DNA of 64,000 bases from Kribbella capetownensis (GCF_004331485.1 NZ_SJKD01000005.1:558001-622000), one strand, 5' to 3'. Shown: positions 51,457 to 60,553, numbered from the stretch's first letter. Notes: generated by a model not told the origin, from the letters alone. Made by a program: numbers and translations.

Positions 51457-52344
51457 ATGGAGCGCCAGATGCAGCCTGTCACCGCCGTACGCAGGTTCAC
51501 CGAGGTCACCGACGAGTTGATCGAGTCGTTCCAGCGCGACGGCTTCGTGGTACTCGATCAGGCCCTTCCACCCGACCAGGTCACCGCGCTCCACGCAGCG
51601 GCCGAGCACCTGTGCCGCGGTGACCTCGGTGCCGTCGAGGGCGGCCCGAGCACGGAGCCGGGCGAGGACGTCCTGCGCAAGTACCTGTGCATCCACCAGC
51701 CACACAAGGTGTCCGACGTGGCGCTGGCCGCGTTGCACGCACCGCGCGTGGTGACGGCACTGACCGCGCTGATCGGGCCGAACGTCAAGGCGATGCAGTC
51801 GATGCTGTTCATCAAGTCCGAGGGCAAGCCGGGCCAGGCCTGGCACCAGGACGAGTTCTTCATCCCGACCAGGGACCGCTCGCTGACCGCGGTGTGGATC
51901 GCGCTCGACGACGCCACTGTGGAGAACGGCTGCCTGTGGGTGCTGCCCGGCTCGCACCGGCGCGGCGTCATCTACCCCGACCGGGAGCAGGACGACCTCC
52001 GCTTCGACTGCACGGTGGAGTTGTTCGACTTCCCGTATTCCGACGACGACGCCGTACCGGTCGAGGTGCCGGCGGGTTCGGCGGTGATCTTCAACGGCTA
52101 CCTGCTGCACCGATCACTGCCGAACACCAGCCGGCGCGGACTCCGCCGGGCTCTCGCCAACCACTACATGAGCGCGGAGTCGCTGCTCCCCTGGCACTCC
52201 GTGCCGGCCGACGTCCATGTCGGCAAGCACGACTACCGCGACATCGTGATGGTCGCCGGGACCGACCCGTACGCCTACAAGGGCATCGACGACATCGCCC
52301 GCCCGCACTCCCGCGCCGACAAGGACGGCGGCTGCGACCGTTAG
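51457..52344 (+). CDS. Phytanoyl-CoA dioxygenase (PhyH) family protein
   Basis: 295 residues of the Fe(II)/2-oxoglutarate oxygenase superfamily. Metal ligands are His130 and Asp132 (AWHQDEFF) and His218 (GYLLHRS); 2-oxoglutarate would bind the Arg near residues 226-230 (SRRGLRR). Bacterial members hydroxylate secondary metabolites, ectoine or small acids; the substrate here is unknown. A start four codons later (ATG at 51469) has a better ribosome site (GGAG) and is equally likely. It converges on folD with a four-base overlap. Confidence 0.9.
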   Translation: MERQMQPVTAVRRFTEVTDELIESFQRDGFVVLDQALPPDQVTALHAAAEHLCRGDLGAVEGGPSTEPGEDVLRKYLCIHQPHKVSDVALAALHAPRVVTALTALIGPNVKAMQSMLFIKSEGKPGQAWHQDEFFIPTRDRSLTAVWIALDDATVENGCLWVLPGSHRRGVIYPDREQDDLRFDCTVELFDFPYSDDDAVPVEVPAGSAVIFNGYLLHRSLPNTSRRGLRRALANHYMSAESLLPWHSVPADVHVGKHDYRDIVMVAGTDPYAYKGIDDIARPHSRADKDGGCDR

Positions 52345-53183
52345 ACGGTCTGTGCCTCGGCAGCGTCGACGGCCTGCTCGAGGAGCAGCGCGATCGTCAT
52401 CGGACCGACCCCGCCCGGGACCGGCGTGATCAGGCTCGCGACCTCTGCCGCCGCAGCGAAGTCGACGTCCCCGACGTTGCCCTCGTTGTAGCCGGCGTCG
52501 ACGACGACCGCGCCGGGCTTCAGCCAGTCGCCCTGGACGAAGTTCGCCCGGCCGACGGCGGCCACCACGATGTCCGCGGTCCGGACGATCGCGGGCAGGT
52601 CGGTGGTCCGGGAGTGCGTGTAGGTGACGGTCGCGTTCGATGCCAGCAGCAACATCCCGACCGGCTTGCCGAGGATCGGGCTGCGGCCGATCACGACCGC
52701 GTGCGCCCCGGCGATCGGTACGTCGTACGCCTCGAGCAACCGCATGATCCCGCCGGGCGTCGCGGAGCGGAACCCGGGCTCGCCGAACGCCATCGCGCCG
52801 AACGACCGCGTGGTCACCCCGTCGACGTCCTTGGCCGGGTCGATCGCCTCGAACGCGGCCCGCTCGTCGATCTGCGCCGGGACCGGGTGCTGCAGCAGGA
52901 TCCCGTGCACCGCGGGATCCTCGGACAGCTTGGTCAGCTCCGCGACCAGTTCCTCGGTCGTCGTCTCGGCGGGCAGCACCACGCTCCGCGACCCGATGCC
53001 GGCCTTCTTCGACCGGTTCTGCTTCATCCGCACGTACGTCGCGGATGCGGGGTCGTCACCGACCAGCACGGTGGCCAGGCACGGCTGGACCCCGGTCCGC
53101 TCCTGCAGTGCACGGGCCCGGTCGGCCGCCTTCGCCACCATCTCGGCGGCGAGGTCGGTCCCGGTCATCAAAGTGGCAGTCAT
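52341..53183 (-). CDS. folD: Bifunctional methylenetetrahydrofolate dehydrogenase/cyclohydrolase
   Basis: Interconverts 5,10-methylene-, methenyl- and formyl-tetrahydrofolate with NADP. 280 residues from the ATG at 53181-53183 (GGGAG six bases upstream). Family motifs are ATYVRMKQNRSKKAGI with the catalytic lysine, ILLQHPVP, PATPGGIM-like SATPGGIMRLL, and the Rossmann VVIGRSPILGKPVGMLLL. A ZTP-type riboswitch lies directly upstream, linking folD to one-carbon and purine supply. Confidence 0.96.
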   Translation of the reverse strand: MTATLMTGTDLAAEMVAKAADRARALQERTGVQPCLATVLVGDDPASATYVRMKQNRSKKAGIGSRSVVLPAETTTEELVAELTKLSEDPAVHGILLQHPVPAQIDERAAFEAIDPAKDVDGVTTRSFGAMAFGEPGFRSATPGGIMRLLEAYDVPIAGAHAVVIGRSPILGKPVGMLLLASNATVTYTHSRTTDLPAIVRTADIVVAAVGRANFVQGDWLKPGAVVVDAGYNEGNVGDVDFAAAAEVASLITPVPGGVGPMTIALLLEQAVDAAEAQTV

Positions 53184-53218
53184 GGCGCGCGCTCCCTTGG
53201 GCGTCGACAACAGGTCAA

Positions 53219-53304
53219 GTGCCCAGGCGCGCGGCTCGGCCGGATCCTCCGGCGGACCGTTCCCCGGTGGTCGTCCACCTCAGCGCCAGTCGCGGTCCAC
53301 CGCT
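53219..53304 (-). ncRNA. ZTP (pfl) riboswitch of folD
   Basis: The minus strand reads GACCGCGACTGGCG, a variable GGTGG hairpin closing at CCACCGGGGAACG, a variable CCGCCGGAGGATCCGG stem, and the terminal GCCTGGGCA. These are the conserved blocks and order of the pfl/ZTP motif, which binds the purine precursor ZMP/ZTP. It begins at the end of the GH84 gene and ends about 35 bases before folD. Confidence 0.9.
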
Positions 53305-55049
53305 CAGGATACCCGCCCGCCCTCCGTCGCCTCGGTCAGGAAGGTCTCGATGACAGGGTCACCGAGTTGAGGATGGGTCTTGGAGTGCGGGAGCCGGGTG
53401 TCGCGGATCGTCTTGGCCTGGGTGACCAGGTGGTCGATCTGGTCCCGGGTCGTGGCGGCGTCCGAGCTGTTGCCTTCGGCCACCGCTTCGAGGTGGCGGA
53501 GGGACTCACGCAACGCCTGCGCCCAGAGGAAGGCCGCGTCGAGCCAGGCCCCGGCCTCGTCGGCGAACGACGGGTCGGCCACCCCGGCGCGGATCCGGGC
53601 CGGAGCGTTCTCGATCGCCTCAAGGTATGGCTCGAGCTGCGCGATGGCCCCGGCTAGATCGCCAGCCTTCCAGATCTTCCAGAACGCGGCGGTCTGCGCG
53701 GCCAGGACCGGCGCGTTCACCAGATGGAGCCGGCCGTCGTACGTGGCGAGGTCGGCGAAGACCTCCAACGCGGCGATCGTTTCGGCGTCTCCCCCGGCCC
53801 GCTCGGCGAGCGCGCGGTGCCACGAGGCCTGCTCGTCGTACGTCGCAGGGTTCCAGCCGAACTCGGCGAACGAGTAGAGCGCGATCTTGCTTGCTGCGGC
53901 CTGGTTCATCGGGTTCGAGATCACGCCGACGACCTGGTCGGCGAGACCGGGCTCGCGACCGCTGTACGCCGCCAGCAGGATCCGGGCGGCCGCGTAGTCG
54001 TTGACCGGGTAGTTGTCCCAGATCAGGATGTCGTGCCCGAACACGGCCTTCGCCTCGGCCGCTTGTGCGCTCGTGATCGTCTCCGGGACGACGCCGATGC
54101 CGGTCCAGTGCACGACCACGGCGCTGTCCATCTCCTCGCGCAGCGCCTGCTTGTACGGCGTCTCGTCGACGTTGTAGTACTCGGTCGGAACCATCTGGAG
54201 CGGGGCGAGGTCCGGCTTGGTCGCGACCCACTCGCGCTGGATCCGGTTCAGCAACTCGCTCTGCGCGCGACCGGCTCCGCCACCGCCGGCGCCGTACTTC
54301 TCCTCGTCCTCGGAGCTGTGCCACTTCTCGTACTCGATGTCGTCCAGGGCCACGTTGAATGCGCGCGCACCCAGCGCGTAGAGGGCCTCGAACTTCGCGA
54401 TCAGCGCCTGGAAGTCGCTGTCGTCGGTGTAGCGGATCGACAGGCCGGGTGACAGCGCGAAGGTGAAGTCGACCTTGTTCCGCAACGCGCGCTCGACCAG
54501 CTCGCCGAGCTCGGCCAGCTTGTCGGCCGGGTACGGGTCGCGCCACTGCTCGCGGTGGTACGGATCGTCCTTCGGCGCGTACTCGTAGGTGTTCATCCGA
54601 TGCGTGCCGAGGTAGTCCAGATGGTCGAGCCGGTCCGCGTGCGACCACGGCGTGCCGTAGAAGCCTTCGATCGAGCCGCGGTAGCGCATCGTCGGCCAGT
54701 CGCGGATCTCGACGCCGTCCACATGGTTGCCCTGGACAAGCTGTGCGAAGGTCTGTGCGGCGTAGAAGGTGCCGCGCTGATCGACACCGTCCAGGACGAC
54801 CTGGTTGTCGCCGACGGCAACGACGTACCCCTCAGGCGGCAGTCCATCGGCAGACGCGCTCGTGCCGCCGAGCCGCACCGTGACAGCAGACTCGCCGTCC
54901 GTGATCGTCTGTACGCCGGCCCGTGTCAGCGTCTCGCGGACGACGCGCTCAGCGTCCGGATCGGTGGCCGGGCCGTGCACCAGTCCGACGGTGTCGCCAA
55001 GGTCGAGGCCGTCGTCGCGGTGGGTGGTCTGCTGAGGCTCAGGCGTCAT
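53304..55049 (-). CDS. GH84 family beta-N-acetylglucosaminidase-like protein
   Basis: 581 residues. An N-terminal GH20b-like domain (about residues 20-115) is followed by a GH84 catalytic domain (YRGSIEGFYGTPWSHADRLD, NTYEYAPKDDPYHREQWRD) with the catalytic pair Asp236-Asp237 (ALDDIEYEKW). A helical C-terminal bundle follows. It removes terminal N-acetylglucosamine. No signal peptide is visible, so it is probably cytosolic, unlike secreted hyaluronidase-type members. It lies seven bases after the Nudix gene. Confidence 0.92.
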   Translation of the reverse strand: MTPEPQQTTHRDDGLDLGDTVGLVHGPATDPDAERVVRETLTRAGVQTITDGESAVTVRLGGTSASADGLPPEGYVVAVGDNQVVLDGVDQRGTFYAAQTFAQLVQGNHVDGVEIRDWPTMRYRGSIEGFYGTPWSHADRLDHLDYLGTHRMNTYEYAPKDDPYHREQWRDPYPADKLAELGELVERALRNKVDFTFALSPGLSIRYTDDSDFQALIAKFEALYALGARAFNVALDDIEYEKWHSSEDEEKYGAGGGGAGRAQSELLNRIQREWVATKPDLAPLQMVPTEYYNVDETPYKQALREEMDSAVVVHWTGIGVVPETITSAQAAEAKAVFGHDILIWDNYPVNDYAAARILLAAYSGREPGLADQVVGVISNPMNQAAASKIALYSFAEFGWNPATYDEQASWHRALAERAGGDAETIAALEVFADLATYDGRLHLVNAPVLAAQTAAFWKIWKAGDLAGAIAQLEPYLEAIENAPARIRAGVADPSFADEAGAWLDAAFLWAQALRESLRHLEAVAEGNSSDAATTRDQIDHLVTQAKTIRDTRLPHSKTHPQLGDPVIETFLTEATEGGRVS

Positions 55050-55056
55050 GGCCCTA

Positions 55057-55671
55057 CTACAGCAGTCCGGCGTGATCCAGCGCTAGATACGCCGCGTCGA
55101 CGCCGGTCATCGCACCTGGTGTGCGCAGCTCGGCACGGAACGCGTCCACGGTGAGCTCGACCGGCACACAGTCCTCGGTCTCGTCCAGCGACTGCTTGCC
55201 GTCCGGCCGGCAGCCGCGCGCGATCGCGATGTACTTCCGGAACGTCGACGACGCCGAGGACCACTGCCAGCCGACCAGGTCGAGTGTCTCGCAGGTGTAC
55301 CCGGTCTCCTCCTCGAGCTCCCGCGCACCGGCCAGCGCCGGCTCCTCCCCCGGCTCGACCAGCCCACCGGGCAGGTTCGTCACGATCCGGTCAGGCCCGG
55401 CCCGGAACATCCGGATCGTCACGATCCGTCCCTCCGGGGTCAACGGGAGCACCGTGACTCCGGAGCTGATCCCCTCGTCGGACTTCGAGCCGAAGACGTC
55501 CCACTCGACCTCACGCCCGTCCGGGAGCCGGTACCGCCGCAACTTCACCGTCAGGAACCGGTGAAAGCCCAGCTCCTCACCCACCAACTCCCAGGCCGTC
55601 GGATCACCGGGCCGAGACAGTTCAGCCGCCGCGGGATCCGCAGCGGCTGAACGCCATTCCGGCTCGCTCAC
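55057..55671 (-). CDS. Nudix hydrolase, ADP-ribose pyrophosphatase-like
   Basis: 204 residues. The Nudix box at residues 103-125 is complete: GLVEPGEEPALAGARELEEE then TGY. The N-terminal strand pattern (TVKLRRYRLPDGREVEWDVF) and the LPGG before the box resemble ADP-ribose or NDP-sugar pyrophosphatases. The ATG overlaps the prcA stop by four bases, so it is translated with the proteasome genes. Whether this is functional or accidental is unknown. Confidence 0.9.
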   Translation of the reverse strand: MSEPEWRSAAADPAAAELSRPGDPTAWELVGEELGFHRFLTVKLRRYRLPDGREVEWDVFGSKSDEGISSGVTVLPLTPEGRIVTIRMFRAGPDRIVTNLPGGLVEPGEEPALAGARELEEETGYTCETLDLVGWQWSSASSTFRKYIAIARGCRPDGKQSLDETEDCVPVELTVDAFRAELRTPGAMTGVDAAYLALDHAGLL

Positions 55672-56522
55672 AGCGGCCGGTCGTCGTCCGGCTCCTCCGG
55701 TGGAGCAATGGGTACGTCGTCCGCCGCCGGAGCGACCGGGGCGTCGTCGGCCGGTGCGGACGTCGCACTGGCCTCTTCGGCCGGAGTCGAGTCCTTGGAC
55801 TCCTCAGTGGCGTCCTCGGCCGGGCGGGACTCGGACAGGATGCGCTCCAGCGTCTCCACGGAGATCCGCTTGAACTTGCGCACCTGGGTCCGGGTCCGGT
55901 CCAGGACCGCGACCTCGATCTGGTCCGACGTCAGCTGCCTGACCTCGGTGCCGTCGTGGCCGAGCGCGTCCACGGCCAGCCGCAGCGCACCGGCCAGCGA
56001 GATGCCCTCCTGGTAGTGCTCACCGACGTAGTCCGCGACCTGCTCGGCCGGACCGCCCATCACGGCGTACCCGCGGACGTCCGCGATCGAGCCGTCATAG
56101 GTGAGCCGGTAGATCTGGTCCTCGGCCGCGCTGCCGCCGATCTCGGCGACCAGGATCTCCACCTCGAGCGGCTTCTCACCACCGGAGGAGAAGATCGCGC
56201 CGAGGGTCTGCGCGTAGGCGTTGGCCAGCGCGCGGCCGGTGACGTCGCGCCGGTCGTAGGAGTATCCACGCATGTCGGCCAGCCGGACACCGGCGATCCG
56301 CAGGTTCTCGAACTCGTTGTACCGGCCGACGGCGGCGAACGCCATCTTGTCGTAGATCTCGGCCACCTTGTGCAGCGCGGGCGAGCGGTTCTCCGCGACG
56401 AACAGGATGCCGTCGGCGTACTGCAGTGCGATCGCGCTGCGGCCCTTGGCGATGCCCTTGCGGGCGAAGTCGGCCCGGTCCCGCATCAGTTGCTCGGGCG
56501 AGACGTAGAACGGAACGCTCAT
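55668..56522 (-). CDS. prcA: 20S proteasome alpha subunit
   Basis: Forms the outer gating rings of the actinobacterial proteasome. 284 residues: YVSPEQLMRDRADFARKGIA is the gating N-terminus; VGRYNEFENLRIAGVRLADM, AYAQTLGAIF and DQIYRLTYDGSIADVRGYAVMGG are alpha-subunit features. The last 45 residues are Ala/Asp/Glu/Pro-rich and disordered, longer than usual. It follows prcB after 58 bases and overlaps the Nudix gene by four. Confidence 0.97.
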   Translation of the reverse strand: MSVPFYVSPEQLMRDRADFARKGIAKGRSAIALQYADGILFVAENRSPALHKVAEIYDKMAFAAVGRYNEFENLRIAGVRLADMRGYSYDRRDVTGRALANAYAQTLGAIFSSGGEKPLEVEILVAEIGGSAAEDQIYRLTYDGSIADVRGYAVMGGPAEQVADYVGEHYQEGISLAGALRLAVDALGHDGTEVRQLTSDQIEVAVLDRTRTQVRKFKRISVETLERILSESRPAEDATEESKDSTPAEEASATSAPADDAPVAPAADDVPIAPPEEPDDDRPL

Positions 56523-56580
56523 CGAAGGTGTCGTCCTCTATCGGTCGATGGGACTGTATCGGGTTGATCCGGGGATCAGG

Positions 56581-57435
56581 TCAGGTCAGGGAGGCCGAGG
56601 CCGGGCCATCGGGGCGCTGGTGCCGTTCGGCCCAGACGCTGTCGACGATCGCGGCCACCTCGTCCTCGGGCAGCCGTTGGTAGCCGTCCGCCGTGACCAC
56701 GCCGACCACCGGGAAGATCCGCCGCAGCATGTCCGGGCCACCGGTCGCCGAGTCGTCGTCGGCGGCGTCGATCAGGGACTGGATCACCACCGTCACGCAG
56801 TCGGTCGCGGACAGGTCCTCGCGGTAGAGCTTCTTCAGCGCGCCGCGGGCGAACAGCGAGCCCGAGCCGACACTGTGGAAGTGGGTCTCCTCGTAGCGCC
56901 CGCCGGTCGGGTCGTAGGAGAAGATCCGGCCGCCCTTGATGTCCTCGTCGTAGCCCGCGAACAGCGGCACCACGGCCAGGCCCTGCATCGCCATCGCCAG
57001 GTTGCCCCGGATCAGCGCGCTCAGCCGGTTGGACTTGCCGTCCAGGCTGAGGGTCGCGCCCTCGAGCTTCTCGTAGTGCTCGAGCTCGACCTGGAACAAC
57101 CGGACCATCTCGATCCCGAAGCCGGCCGAGCCCGCGAACGCGACCGCGGAATACTCGTCGGCGGGAAACACCTTCTCGATGTCACGCTGGGCGATGATGT
57201 TGCCCATCGTGGCCCGCCGGTCGCCGGCCATCACCACGCCACCGGGGAAGGTGGCCGCGACGATCGTCGTACCGTGCGGGACGTCGTGGGAGAAGTCGGC
57301 CGACCCCAGGCTGCGCCGTCCAGGCAACAGGTCGGGCGCGTGCCCGGCCAGGAAGTCCATGAACGACGAGCCACCTGGGATCAGGAAGGCTTCCGGCAAC
57401 CGGCCGGAGGCATCAAAAGTCATCGAGCGGTTCAC
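56581..57435 (-). CDS. prcB: 20S proteasome beta subunit
   Basis: The catalytic subunit. 284 residues with a propeptide of 55 residues; cleavage before Thr56 (PHGTTIVAATF) exposes the nucleophile. Lys/Asp partners lie in GGVVMAGDRRATMGN. The start is GTG at 57433-57435, overlapping the pup stop by four bases (GTGA). Confidence 0.97.
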   Translation of the reverse strand: MNRSMTFDASGRLPEAFLIPGGSSFMDFLAGHAPDLLPGRRSLGSADFSHDVPHGTTIVAATFPGGVVMAGDRRATMGNIIAQRDIEKVFPADEYSAVAFAGSAGFGIEMVRLFQVELEHYEKLEGATLSLDGKSNRLSALIRGNLAMAMQGLAVVPLFAGYDEDIKGGRIFSYDPTGGRYEETHFHSVGSGSLFARGALKKLYREDLSATDCVTVVIQSLIDAADDDSATGGPDMLRRIFPVVGVVTADGYQRLPEDEVAAIVDSVWAERHQRPDGPASASLT

Positions 57436-57641
57436 TCCCCACCCTTTTGCACGAATCCGCGGACGAACTCCTCGGCGTTCTCCTCGAGCACCTCGTCGAT
57501 CTCGTCCAGGATCGAATCGACGTCCTCGTCGAGCCGTTCCTTGCGCTCCTGGACGTCTTCCGACGCCTCGACCTGCTCGACCTCTTCCTCGGTCGACGAA
57601 CGCTTCGGCTGCTTGTGCTGCTGACCGCCGTCCTTAGCCAT
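57432..57641 (-). CDS. pup: Prokaryotic ubiquitin-like protein Pup, Glu-ending form
   Basis: 69 residues, disordered and acidic, marking proteins for the proteasome. The C-terminus is FVQKGGE, so the final residue is already glutamate. The SD AGGAGG is seven bases before the ATG. Because the C-terminal residue is Glu, PafA can ligate it without prior deamidation; only the depupylase activity of Dop is then needed. A 6-bp hairpin (57658-57673) sits in the spacer to dop. Confidence 0.97.
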   Translation of the reverse strand: MAKDGGQQHKQPKRSSTEEEVEQVEASEDVQERKERLDEDVDSILDEIDEVLEENAEEFVRGFVQKGGE

Positions 57642-57714
57642 GACACACCTCCTAGACCCGCCGCCTGCGGCGGCCGCCCAACCGACCCTCGCAGTGTTTC
57701 CTTATACGGCGACC

Positions 57715-59235
57715 CTACCCGGCGGCGCCCCCAGTAATGGTGCGAACCAGGTCACTCGCGGTGTCGCATTGGTCAAGAAGTGCCCCGACATGCGCCTTCG
57801 TGCCCCGCAGCGGGTCCAGTGTCGGGATCCGCTGCAGTGACTCCTTGCCGGGCAGATCGAAGATCACCGAGTCCCACGAGGCGGCCGCGACCTGCGGCGC
57901 GTACTGCTGCATGCAGCGGCCGCGGAAGTACGCCCGCGTGTCGGTCGGCGGGTGCGAGACCGCCATCCGGATCTCCTCGTCGGAGACGAGCCGCTGCATC
58001 CGGCCGGCCTTCACCAGTTTGTAGTAAAGCCCCTTGTCCGGGCGCAGGTCGGCGTACTGCAGGTCGACCAGGTGCAGCTTCGGGTCGTCCCACTCCAGGC
58101 CGTCACGGTCGCGGTAGGACTGCAGCAGCTTGTACTTCGCCACCCAGTCGAGCTGGTCGGCCAGCTTCATCGGATCGATGGCCAGCTGGTCCAGGATCTG
58201 CTCCCAGCGGTGCAGCACGTCCTTGGTCTGCCGGTCCGCGTCGTCGCCGTACTTGTCCTCGACGTACTTGCGGGCCTGCTCCAGGTACTCCGTCTGCAGC
58301 TGGACGGCGGTGAGCTTGCGACCGTCCTTCAGCGTCATCAGGTGCGTACAGGTGGGGTCGTGGCTGACCTCGTGCAGCGCCGTGACCGGGCGGTCCACGC
58401 TCAGGTCGTCGGTCAGCCAGCCGTCCTCGATCATCGCCAGCACCAGCGACGCCGTGCCGACCTTCAGGTACGTCGAAATCTCGGACAGGTTCGCGTCGCC
58501 GATGATCACGTGCAGCCGGCGGTACCGGTCCGGATTCGCGTGCGGCTCGTCGCGGGTGTTGATGATCGGGCGCTTCAGCGTCGTCTCCAGGCCGACCTCG
58601 ACCTCGAAGTAGTCGGCCCGCTGACTGATCTGGAAACCGTTCGCGGCGCCGTCCTGGCCGATCCCGACGCGGCCGGCGCCGGTGACCACCTGACGGCTCA
58701 CGAAGAACGGCGTCAGATGCCGCACGATCGACGCGAACGGCGTGGACCGGCGCATCAGGTAGTTCTCGTGCGAGCCGTACGACGCGCCCTTGTTGTCGAC
58801 GTTGTTCTTGTACAGGTTCAGCGGCGGGGCGCCGGGGATCTGCCGGGCCTGCCGCGCGCCCTCCATGATGACCAGCTCGCCGGCCTTGTCCCAGACCACC
58901 ACGTCGCGCGGATTGGTCGTCTCGGGTGCGGAGTACTCCGGGTGGGCGTGGTCGACGTACAGCCTCGCGCCGTTGGTGAGGATCACGTTCGCCAGCCCGG
59001 TCTCCTCGTCGGTGAGCTGGCTGGAATCGGCCACCTCCCGGCTCAGGTCGAAGCCGCGCGCGTCCCGCAACGGGTGCTCCTCGTCGAAGTCCCATCGGGT
59101 CTTGCGCGCGAGCGGCTGCGTCTGCGCGTAGCCGTTCACCACCTGGCTCGAGGTCAGCATCGGGTTCGCCCCGGGCTGGCCTGGTACCGAGATCCCGAAC
59201 TCTGTCTCGGTTCCCATGATCCGCCGAACACTCAT
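57715..59235 (-). CDS. dop: Pup deamidase/depupylase Dop
   Basis: 506 residues of the carboxylate-amine ligase-like Dop/PafA family. MGTETEFGISVPGQPGANPM is the ATP-site opening; the Dop loop and core motifs SHENYLMRR, RVGIGQDGAANGFQISQRAD and RLHVIIGDANLSE are present. The ATG at 59235 follows TAGGCT after seven bases, so the transcript may be leaderless; a longer frame to 59439 would read through that element and is rejected. Followed by pup and the 20S genes. Confidence 0.96.
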   Translation of the reverse strand: MSVRRIMGTETEFGISVPGQPGANPMLTSSQVVNGYAQTQPLARKTRWDFDEEHPLRDARGFDLSREVADSSQLTDEETGLANVILTNGARLYVDHAHPEYSAPETTNPRDVVVWDKAGELVIMEGARQARQIPGAPPLNLYKNNVDNKGASYGSHENYLMRRSTPFASIVRHLTPFFVSRQVVTGAGRVGIGQDGAANGFQISQRADYFEVEVGLETTLKRPIINTRDEPHANPDRYRRLHVIIGDANLSEISTYLKVGTASLVLAMIEDGWLTDDLSVDRPVTALHEVSHDPTCTHLMTLKDGRKLTAVQLQTEYLEQARKYVEDKYGDDADRQTKDVLHRWEQILDQLAIDPMKLADQLDWVAKYKLLQSYRDRDGLEWDDPKLHLVDLQYADLRPDKGLYYKLVKAGRMQRLVSDEEIRMAVSHPPTDTRAYFRGRCMQQYAPQVAAASWDSVIFDLPGKESLQRIPTLDPLRGTKAHVGALLDQCDTASDLVRTITGGAAG

Positions 59236-59317
59236 GCGGTCGAGCCTACGCGGTGTCCGCGACGAAATCCGTTGCTGTGTCCACAGGGTTACGTGTGAGA
59301 CTTCGCGGGTGGACGAA

Positions 59318-59809
59318 ATGGTGGCCGTTCTGGACGACGACAACCTGGTCATCGGCGCGCGGCCGCGGTCGGAGATGCGGCGGGACAACCTGCGACACTC
59401 CGCGACCGGCGTACTCGTCCGGAATGCGGCCGGTGACATCTACGTGCACCGCCGTACGCCGACCAAGGATCTCTACCCGAGCCGGTACGACTTCTCAGCC
59501 GGTGGCGTCGTCGCGGCCGGCGAGGATCCGTACGACGCAGTGGTCCGGGAGCTGGCCGAGGAGTTGGGGATCACCGATGCGGAGCTGACGCGGCTGCCGG
59601 AGGACGACTTCGCCGACGACCACACCAGGTACCACGCCTACCTGTACACGTGCGTCTGGGACGGCCCGGTGAAGCACCAGCCGGAGGAGGTCGAGTGGGG
59701 AGCCTGGATGTCCCCTGCTGAGCTCATAGCCAAGCTCGACGACCCCACCTGGTCCTTCATGCCCGACACCACCGCCCTACTAGGCCCGTACGTCAGGAGC
59801 CTTGTGTGA
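59318..59809 (+). CDS. Nudix hydrolase
   Basis: 163 residues from the ATG at 59318; a GTG three codons earlier is also possible. Nudix box at residues 63-85 (GVVAAGEDPYDAVVRELAEE then LGI). The MVAVLDDDNLVIGARPRSEM opening and YVHRRTPTKDLYPSRYDFSA motif are like IDI/MutT-like Nudix enzymes of the YfcD type. Substrate unknown. It overlaps the downstream phosphotransferase by four bases and is divergent from dop. Confidence 0.88.
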   Translation: MVAVLDDDNLVIGARPRSEMRRDNLRHSATGVLVRNAAGDIYVHRRTPTKDLYPSRYDFSAGGVVAAGEDPYDAVVRELAEELGITDAELTRLPEDDFADDHTRYHAYLYTCVWDGPVKHQPEEVEWGAWMSPAELIAKLDDPTWSFMPDTTALLGPYVRSLV

Positions 59810-60546
59810 CCATCCTCGAAGGCTGGGACAGTCACGCCTGGATCGACGGTCCGTGGATCTACCGCTCGCCACGCCGCCCGGCTGTATGTCCCCGCCTGCT
59901 GGCTGAGGCCACTCTGATGCCCTGGCTCGCCCCACAGCTCCCCCTGCCCGTCCCGGTACCGGAGACGACAGAGGACGGCGTACGGCACCTGCTGCTGCCG
60001 GGCACGCCCCTCGAGGACGGCGGTACGGCGATCGGCCGCCAGATCGGGGCGTTCCTCCGGGCTCTGCATGCCGTGGACCCGGCGGAGGCAGAGGCACGTG
60101 GGGCCTACGGCGCGGCCGCCGCCTCTGCCGGCAAGGCGGTCTTCCTGGACGAGTGCCGGGCGCAGATCGTGCCGCTGCTGCCCGTTGAGCTGCGGCCGTC
60201 AGCCTTGGCGCTGCTCGATCGTGTGGACCGGGTCCGCAACCGCCTGGTGCACTGCGATTTCGGTCCGGAGCACATCCTGGTCACGGACGGGCGGATCACC
60301 GGCGTCATCGACTGGACCGACGCCGAGATCGGTGATCCCGCCCTCGATCTGTGCTGGCCCCTCAACGGCGCTCCGGACGCGCTCGCGGACGGTGTGGCCG
60401 AGACCTACGAGATCACACCGGAGCTCAGGGAGCGCGCCCGGGACTGGGCTCGCCTCTCGCCCTGGTTCGGCGTCCACCGCGGCCTGCTGCTGGATCTGCC
60501 TGACGACGTGGCGAACGGGCTCAGTGACATCGCCTCCGGACTCTGA
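59806..60546 (+). CDS. APH-family phosphotransferase
   Basis: 246 residues. Catalytic loop VHCDFGPEHILV (Asp151) and metal-binding VIDWTDAEIGDPALDL (Asp169). It is shorter at the N-terminus than most APH kinases, and its small lobe lacks a clear glycine loop. GTG start overlapping the Nudix gene by four bases, so the two are coupled. The substrate is unknown and no resistance link is seen. Confidence 0.86.
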   Translation: MTILEGWDSHAWIDGPWIYRSPRRPAVCPRLLAEATLMPWLAPQLPLPVPVPETTEDGVRHLLLPGTPLEDGGTAIGRQIGAFLRALHAVDPAEAEARGAYGAAAASAGKAVFLDECRAQIVPLLPVELRPSALALLDRVDRVRNRLVHCDFGPEHILVTDGRITGVIDWTDAEIGDPALDLCWPLNGAPDALADGVAETYEITPELRERARDWARLSPWFGVHRGLLLDLPDDVANGLSDIASGL

Positions 60547-60553
60547 GGGGCTG

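Noticed and set aside
59236..59439. N-terminal extension of Dop to 59439
   Set aside because: It crosses the -10-like element and the Nudix gene; MSVRRIMGTETEFG is the natural Dop start.
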